A stretch of DNA of 64,000 nucleotides from Apoda limacodes (lineage: Eukaryota; Arthropoda; Insecta; Lepidoptera; Limacodidae): the NCBI GenBank assembly GCA_946406115.1, contig OX291560.1:9301158-9365157 (forward strand). Reading direction: 5' to 3'. Shown here piece by piece: positions 58,150 through 64,000 of this stretch. The notes under the pieces were generated by a model, which was given only the letters and a program-made list of their open reading frames with translations, was not told where the DNA came from and did not search any database. Each line of letters opens with the position of its first letter. The stretch's first letter is position 1. Position numbers and translations under genes: made by a program.

Positions 58150-58340
58150 AGATAGTTTAGAAAGTGTTAATCCCTTTATGCATCGCGGCGGGCCCATTAG
58201 AGTGGGGAATTATTCCAGCGATACGTTATCGATATAATCGGGCACTCACAGTTATTGTTTATCGCTGTTCCCTAGGCCGCCGGTCGAGAAAGTATCGATC
58301 GATTGATTCGATTAATTACAACGATGTTTGTCCCGTTAGT
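58150..58340. promoter_or_regulatory. Candidate non-repetitive regulatory stretch with ATCGAT motifs
   Basis: ACGTTATCGATATAATCG and AAGTATCGATCGATTGATTC give several TATCGAT motifs in about 100 bp, next to a GC-rich patch (CATCGCGGCGGGCCC). It overlaps a 113-codon ORF opened by GTG that has no family resemblance. Function is speculative. Confidence 0.25.
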
Positions 58341-58945
58341 ACTTGCAATGACATCGATTTTCTTTCCGATTGGAATTTTGTTTCACAATTTGTTTTGCGT
58401 TGGTTTAGAATAGCGATCTTTATCGAGTGTTTGATTAATAATAAATTAAATTATGTGTTGTGGTTTTTGATTCGTATCTGCGAATTGTTTTTGATTAATA
58501 TGTAATACTTATGTAATACGTTAAAAATTTATTTACTACATCAGCGAAGTGGGGTATATATTCATTGTTAATATAATATTACTATTACAGTTAGTATGTT
58601 AGCCTATTGCATCGAAAAGAATGTTGCATTGGTTTTTAAAGACGATCAAATTAAAATTACCTAAGAGAACTACAACAACTACTGACATTTTAATTTGATT
58701 GGTTAATGGAGAGCTTATGTGAAATATAATTGTGAAATTATATACTAAGTCTAACCCACTTGTTGAACATAATCACTTAGTCCTCTACAAACCCTCATAG
58801 ATAAAAATCTTGTAAAACCAAAAGGGTAATAATTTTTCTTATACAGATCCCATGCATATTTTGGTTTTTTGAATTCTACTCCATGTTCAGTACTGTCTCT
58901 ATATCCAGCTTGTTAATAAGTATGCCAATATAATATATCAAAAAG

Positions 58946-59220
58946 CTTTGGCACACAGCTCAGCCTGCACTCAATTCATTTCTACGTCTAGTCCTTAATT
59001 ATAGTAAGATATTTGCTACAGCAAGCTATAGCTGTAGCAGTAGTTCGTCCACGTGGAAGTAGTTCGTCCACGTGGAATTTAGTTAAAGTTATTCCTGCCT
59101 ATGACCTTTTCCGTCCCTTTAACAATCTCTGTACCAAAAATCAGCCCAAATGGTTGTGGGGTTAGGCAATAATAAACCAACAAACAGACTTAAAATTCGG
59201 TAAAGTTACAAGTCGCAACT
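58946..59220 (-). mobile_element. Diverged Helitron-like repeat with a 19-bp tandem duplication
   Basis: GCTCAGCCTGCACTCAATTC, TTGCTACAGCAAGCTATAGC and ATCAGCCCAAATGGTTGTGG follow the family order. Inside it, AGTAGTTCGTCCACGTGGA is present twice in tandem (59039-59057 and 59058-59076), without a mismatch. Confidence 0.45.
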
Positions 59221-59471
59221 AGCTTTGAATTAGAACTTTGAGTTTTTACCAAATGGTAAGTATTCGTGCATCTAATTATGGGTGCAATTTTAAATTTCTT
59301 TATGTATCCAAATTAAACTCTGCGGGATATTTAAAAAACAGTTTTGAATGGCTACTCAAATCTATAAAGAAACCTCTTATTATTATTTCACTGACGAACG
59401 TGTTAGTTTAAAACACAAATTTAAACTATTTTTACGAAAAAAAGATGTAAGTGTGACAAAGACTTTACATG

Positions 59472-59545
59472 AGACAAGAGTCTCACCCAAAAAGCCCGGT
59501 GGAGCATTAATGGCTGCAACAGCCAGCTGCATAGTCTGAAAAAAA
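59472..59545 (+). mobile_element. Jockey-type LINE 3' end, short
   Basis: AGAGTCTCACCCAAAAAGCC, CGGTGGAGCATTAATGGCTG and CAACAGCCAGCTGCATAGTC, then A residues, match the 3' UTR of the Jockey-type element. Confidence 0.75.
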
Positions 59546-60294
59546 CCTAAGATGTTAAGCCCTTGTAAGTAGGTGGGTATGAAGCCTATCTTATTAAGTA
59601 AATATAACGTTAGAGAAGTAAAAATCTTACTTCATAATATAAAACTACAGAATAATATAACAATAATAGTATTATATTAAAATATATTTAAATATTCTGA
59701 CTGATAACGACTATAGAATACAGTCGAAATATTCCGATTTCTGTTTTTTATTTAAATATATTTTAACATAATATTATTATAAGAATAAAAATAAAATAGA
59801 AAATCTTTATAACAAGAACGTTATATATAAATAAAAGAAGAATATAACAATATTTCGACATCACACCTACGAATACGACATCAAGTAATAAGTAACAAAA
59901 ACTTAAGTTATAGTTTTTATAGGGATACAGTCGCCAGCAAATCACAGCACAGCACCCATACCCATAAGCACTGTTTGCTGGAGTGACCTGTGGTTTACCG
60001 TAAGTAAGGTTCCGTCACTACACTGTAAGGTTAGATTGATAGGCGCCGCTTACATGACAATGAATATTAAGCAAGACACAGACGGTGCGGCAGCGTCAAT
60101 AAACAGATGTGTATCTCAGGACCCTAACCGTGAGTGGCCGCTTCGAACTATTGGCTGCTCCAATTCCACCTTTTAATGATCCATATAATCGAAGTACATG
60201 ATCTAACTGACTCATTTACGCCGAGCCGAAACTACTGAAGAATATACAACTTGATATTGTAACTTAGCTTCTTATACTTGCGTTAGGATTTTGC

Positions 60295-60620
60295 AAAATT
60301 CGCCCTCTAAAGGGGAAATAAGAAGTTTGTATAAAATTCTGTCATTTGTAAGTAAAATCCGTGAAAATTTTTACTAAGCCATTTGGTTGTAAGTTAAGAT
60401 AACATGTTTTACGGATTTTAGAGCGTCATCCCTTAAGGGGTAAAATTAGGAACGAAAATTTGTATGGAAATCTGGTTATTTTTGTAAATAAAACCATGAA
60501 AATTGGTATCTAAACTTTATGTTACAAATAAAAAATTACGTGTTTCAACATTTTAGAAAATCATCCCCTGAGGAGGTGACAGGGGACGAAAGTTAATATG
60601 GGACGAGAAGAATATTTGTT
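60295..60620 (+). repeat. Dispersed repeat E-like, about 2.5 diverged tandem units
   Basis: Three blocks start with CGCCCTCTAAAGGGGAAATA, CATCCCTTAAGGGGTAAAAT and CATCCCCTGAGGAGGTGACA, each followed by AAxxTTxGTATGG-like and AAACCATGAAAATT-like sequence at spacings of about 125-135 bp. They are old and diverged. Confidence 0.5.
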
Positions 60621-61037
60621 TGGGAGCTATGAGGTCATACACGTCAAACAACGTCATAACACTCCTCTTTGCATCGGGAGTTAAAAAAACCACATCCAAA
60701 TCGGTTTACCCATTTAAGAGCTATGATGCCACAAATATACCACAAAATACACACACACAAATATATACCCCACTATACTTTTGTAGTTATGTCAAGATTG
60801 ACAAGATTGGTAAAAAACATGTAAAATACGAAAACTTATACCACACGTTTAAGTGACGAGTTTTTATCGTATAGTATCTTATTAGTTCCCCATTACTGTT
60901 ACACGGACTTAATGTGTGTAGGAGTACAATCTCTCAGCCAGTGACAGCTAACAACTACCCGGTATTATGAACAATATCGATCACAAGCCGATATCTGCCT
61001 CCGTTTACAAGCTCTGCCTACGCAGAATACTCTACCT

Positions 61038-61503
61038 CAGGGCTGTCAAACGTCCCTGACAGTCCCGGTACATCGGGACACACACGTGTCACGAATTAAA
61101 CTAAACAACATAACATACATAGTATGACGTCATAAAGAAAATTATACTACCCACTTTTTACCGGTATTCAATCCCTGCTGTCATTTATCAATGGTTATTA
61201 TTTTTTTCATGCATGAAAATCGATTTTTAGGACCAAAAAACAAAATAAAATCTATATACATGACAAATTTTGCCTGACTACCCAGCTAAATACTTTTATC
61301 TGGCTCTACTACTACATAAAATTCTTAGGGTTTCGTAATTAGTCAAACGAGGAACTTAATGTTTTGCTATATTTATTCGTCAATTACGAAAGCCAAGAAA
61401 GCAAGCATAACCCATCACACTCTCAATCGGTTGATAGGTTTTAACCTAATCATTTTACTATACCCAAAATATCCCGGTACAAATACAGTCTGTAACAGCC
61501 CTA
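61038..61503. mobile_element. Possible hAT-like non-autonomous element
   Basis: The left end CAGGGCTGTCAAACGTCC and the right end TGTAACAGCCCTA are short inverted repeats resembling hAT termini (CAGGG.TG). CCCGGTACA blocks recur near both ends. Flanking 8-mers do not form a clear duplication, so the class is uncertain. Confidence 0.35.
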
Positions 61504-61705
61504 CTCGCTAAATGTTTCCTAAACGTAAACATTTAATTTGGTACTATCCTAAGTAGACAAAGTTTATTTACCTATGTATCTGATACTAAGAATTCAGTAC
61601 AAAGTAATCTTTGAATGTGAAAAGTGGTCTTGGGCTGGGAGCTTATTGCAAACAGTTTCGAGTACGCCAGAATTATGAATTTGTGACTAAAGTGTATGCA
61701 AGTAC

Positions 61706-62340
61706 CATAAAAATAATTAATGTCTGTATGTCCCTTCCTCCGATCTATAAAGAGCTCCATCTTTTAAACCAAAGTGGAAATTTTGGTTTGTAGATTTCCT
61801 ATCAAATAATAAAAATCAAAAAGTCAAAATTTTAGGGTAATCTCCAAACAAGAAACACGTTTTTATTGTTTTTGCTCTATCGTAAAAACGGTAAAACATA
61901 CAATCTTCAAACTTAGAACGACTTGAGTGCTCTAAAGTACATCAACCAATAATAAAAACCAGTCAAGTGTTGGTATGCGAGTCTGACTCGGACTTCAATG
62001 GTTGCTATAGTCTTTCTCTTCATAAAAATAAATAATGTCTGTATGTTGCTTTCTCCGATCTTTAAAGAGCTCTTTCTTTTAGACCAAAGTGGCAATTTTG
62101 GTTTGTGGATTTTCTAACAAATAATAAAAAATAAAAAAGTCAAAATTACAGGGTAATCTCCAAAAAATAAACACGTTTTTATTGTTTTTACCCTATCGTT
62201 AAAACGGTAAAACATTCAAGCTTCAAACTTAGAACGACTTTAGTGCTCTATAGTATATCAACAAATAATAAAAACCAGTCAAGTGTTAGTGCGCGAGTCT
62301 GACTCGGACTTCACTGGTTATTTCAATTTCTTTCTTATGT
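61706..62340 (+). repeat. 315-bp tandem duplication of a dispersed repeat
   Basis: Two units start CATAAAAATAA at 61706 and 62021. Both carry GTCTGTATGT, CCTCCGATCT-like sequence, AAATTTTGGTTTGT, TCAAAATT, GGGTAATCTCCAAA, ACACGTTTTTATTGTTTTT and AACTTAGAACGACTT, and both end CGAGTCTGACTCGGACTTCA. They differ by roughly one base in ten by eye. Confidence 0.85.
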
Positions 62341-62476
62341 CATTTCATTACAGTCAAACTTTCAGGCCCTATACATAAAAAGTTACAAAATTTGGGTTCG
62401 AGTCTGCATTTTGTGGGTGCTTTCGTCCTTATATTAGGAAATATATTAAGTTATTAATTTTATAATTTTGTTTCAG

Positions 62477-62538
62477 TTTTCAAACGCTTTGACATCAGCC
62501 AACAACCGTCCACAGCGCCAAATTTTGGATTTTCAAAA
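62477..62538 (+). CDS. dys: bHLH-to-PAS linker exon of the same dysfusion-type gene
   Basis: This 62-bp exon follows TTTGTTTCAG (AG at 62475-62476) and ends TCAAAA|GTGAGT. Its first two bases complete the split codon left by the bHLH exon (G + TT = Val). The frame then reads VFKRFDI, SQQPST, APNFGFSK and stops at a codon boundary, so the next intron is phase 0. In Dysfusion proteins helix 2 and 'NYFQQ' are followed directly by a 'VFKR.DI' segment and a 'PN.GFSK' stretch just before PAS-A, so both residues and splice phase agree with the exon at 22403-22584. No further exon is recognisable in the remaining 1.46 kb. PAS-A, PAS-B and the C-terminal region must lie beyond the window. The exon is too short to be found by ORF length alone. 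Confidence 0.88.
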
Positions 62539-63077
62539 GTGAGTACAACATTGCATTTTAATCAAAATTTGAACTCTTAATGATTATAAACTTTTTAGAA
62601 TTAGAATACTTTAAAAACCTAAAGGGTTCTTAAAATGTTCTCACGGTATAATTGCTATTGTTTTCCTACTGTCTCTTTCATATTCGTACTTTGGTGGATA
62701 TGTTAAAAAGGGATGGGTGCAAATGGTTTATTTTACCTACCCACTAATTTCAACAGCAGCATTAGATCATATAAACCGGGTGGGGCATTGCAACCCGTTA
62801 TTAACTTTAATATCAGGGTTGCCACTCTTATCTATTTTTATATTAGCCACAGCGTGCTAATTATTGTTAACCTTTTCTTACAATTATAAAGAATTAGTTT
62901 AGGAATATTTTTCGTATACCTTTCTAACCGCTAACTTGCACTTATATACTACCATACTGCTATTATAAATATTTAAGTTTGTTTATTAATTTTGTTTGTC
63001 CTTTTTAACGTCGCAATAGAGCATTCAGTTAAGCTAAAATTTGATACGGAAATAATTGAAGAAACGAAGAAGGATAT

Positions 63078-63251
63078 ACGGGAACTCCTAGATTAGAGTA
63101 AGGAGTAGGAGGAGAAGGCTACTACTTATCCCAAAAAATTCAATTCAAAATTGCCTGCAGGAATAACTATAACCAACTATAACCAGAATCCACGAGAGTA
63201 AACTATTGCTTGCTATAGCAAACTTCCTTACTCTAATCTAGGAGTTCCCGT
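63078..63251. repeat. 27-bp perfect inverted repeat with a 120-bp loop
   Basis: The arms at 63078-63104 and 63225-63251 are exact reverse complements (left arm begins ACGGGAACTCCTAGATTAGA). The spacer holds Helitron-like sequence. Confidence 0.9.
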
Positions 63252-63303
63252 AGTAATCCTACACCGATAACCGAAGCGCGGGCGGAGTCGCGGGTAAAAG
63301 CAA
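63122..63303 (+). mobile_element. Helitron-like repeat, 3' part, with inverted-repeat duplication
   Basis: CTTATCCCAAAAAATTC, TGCCTGCAGGAATAACTATA, ACCGATAACCGAAGCGCGGG and CGGAGTCGCGGGTAAAAGC match the family 3' half. The internal 27 bases at 63225-63251 are repeated in perfect inverted orientation just outside the left end (63078-63104). Confidence 0.6.
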
Positions 63304-64000
63304 GTAAGTTATGACGATTCGTTAGTAAGACAGATTCTGCTTAAGGCATGCTAATTTTAGGTAAGTAATATAATGCTGGTATATTCTGTTGGAACTGATT
63401 TCCGAAAAATTAAGATAATATTATAATTTTTATGAGGGGAAGATTGCAGGTTTACTGTTAAATTCCATATTTATTTATTAATCACTGTGACAGTTGAAAT
63501 ACAAGTCTTAAATAATAACAATAAGCATCTAATTTCGCATAATACAACTGAAATGTTGCCAGGTAGTTTATGCGACAAATACCCGATTGTGGCGTGGTGT
63601 GGCAAGATTAGCCGACCGATTGTGCGCACATTTAATTTATTCCTTCATAACTCAGACGTATCTCGGTCGGAGCGAGTAATAGGATCGAAAACACAAAGAG
63701 TTTTATACCAATTACAATAGTAGGACCTTTATTTATAAATTTAAATTTTTATGACTGTAATTATTTTATTTTTAAATACCAAGAATAAAACCTTTACTTA
63801 CTTAACACTTAACTAACATGGTCTTAATTTAAACATTTTTAGAGGCAGTTAGAAATAATGCGGAGGTCAATACCTTTATTAAATTAATTAGTGACTTATA
63901 ATGTTCTAGTACATCAGTCATGAGAGTCATTACAAATACACAAATATTCATATAGAATTAAAAAAATATTTAAAAATATACATACATAGAGTTAATTTTT

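Larger units (their letters stand above)
22585..62476 (+). other. 39,892-bp intron of the dysfusion-type gene
   Basis: The interval runs from GTAAGA to TTTCAG. It interrupts a Val codon after its first base (phase 1). It is filled with LINE, SINE, Helitron-like and MITE-like repeats, two tandem arrays and long AT-rich non-repetitive sequence. No other host exon fits between the two flanking exons, because the reading frame joins directly. Confidence 0.85.
62539..64000 (+). other. Start of the next intron (phase 0)
   Basis: The interval begins GTGAGTAC and runs to the window edge without a recognisable PAS-A exon. Apart from the Helitron-like end near 63.1-63.3 kb it is AT-rich and featureless. 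A 77-codon ORF at 63487-63720 shows no family resemblance. Confidence 0.6.

Noticed and set aside
58164..58505. 113-codon ORF opened by GTG
   Set aside because: No ATG start, no family resemblance and a hydrophobic AT-driven C-terminus. It is more likely a chance ORF over a GC-richer patch.
63487..63720. 77-codon ORF downstream of the linker exon as a possible PAS exon
   Set aside because: The peptide has no PAS-A residues and does not start in the required phase 0 continuation after a convincing acceptor.
1..64000. CRISPR array, bacterial operon or phage-like system
   Set aside because: The tandem arrays found have no spacer structure, the base composition and spliced gene are those of an insect nucleus, and no prokaryotic-type gene was seen.

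Overview
The window is AT-rich insect nuclear DNA and is most likely from a moth or butterfly. It carries many repeat types that I recognise from Lepidoptera: LINE tails ending in 'GCCACCTTAGTGGTAT' plus poly(A), Helitron-like repeats ending in CTAG, tRNA-headed SINEs, and 'GGGTTCCGTA'-type dispersed repeats. There is no bacterial-style gene organisation. I cannot name the species.

Host gene: two short exons on the + strand (22403-22584 and 62477-62538) join in frame. They encode the basic helix-loop-helix region of a bHLH-PAS factor of the NPAS4/dysfusion type, with the 'STKGASK..RRDLINAEI' signature, followed by the short linker that precedes the first PAS domain. The intron between them is 39,892 bp. 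At least 22.4 kb before the first exon and 1.46 kb after the second also look intronic. The gene start and the PAS-domain exons are therefore outside the window or not recognisable here. Nearly everything else listed is intron content.

Layout. 1-22.4 kb, presumed 5' intron: a 39-bp tandem duplication; a LINE with an intact 988-codon endonuclease-reverse transcriptase ORF (about 1505-4762); a 42-bp palindrome; two tRNA-headed SINE families; Helitron-like and 'GTTCCGTA' repeats; several truncated LINE tails; and a very short nested LINE insertion with a target-site duplication (20008-20060). 22.4-22.6 kb: bHLH exon. 22.7-28.7 kb: RTE-type LINE tail, nested dispersed repeats, and a frameshifted mariner transposase N-terminus. 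28.7-29.5 kb: a minisatellite of 33-bp monomers arranged in a 304-bp higher-order repeat. 29.5-36.5 kb: dispersed repeats, a fold-back element and MITE-like elements. 36.6-39.7 kb: two Helitron-like copies tail to tail, one split by a 2.48-kb Jockey-type retrotransposon that keeps both ends but has lost its middle. 39.7-62.4 kb: further SINEs, Helitron-like copies, LINE tails, at least five MITE-like inverted-repeat elements, a 71-bp tandem array, and a 315-bp tandem duplication. 62.5 kb: linker exon. 63 kb: a Helitron-like end with a perfect 27-bp inverted repeat.

The host gene supplies the only cellular function seen. The retroelement ORFs supply, or once supplied, the enzymes that spread the LINE tails and probably the SINEs. 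I found no operon-like system, CRISPR array or canonical functional tRNA. All family assignments rest on reading motifs by eye, without database searches.
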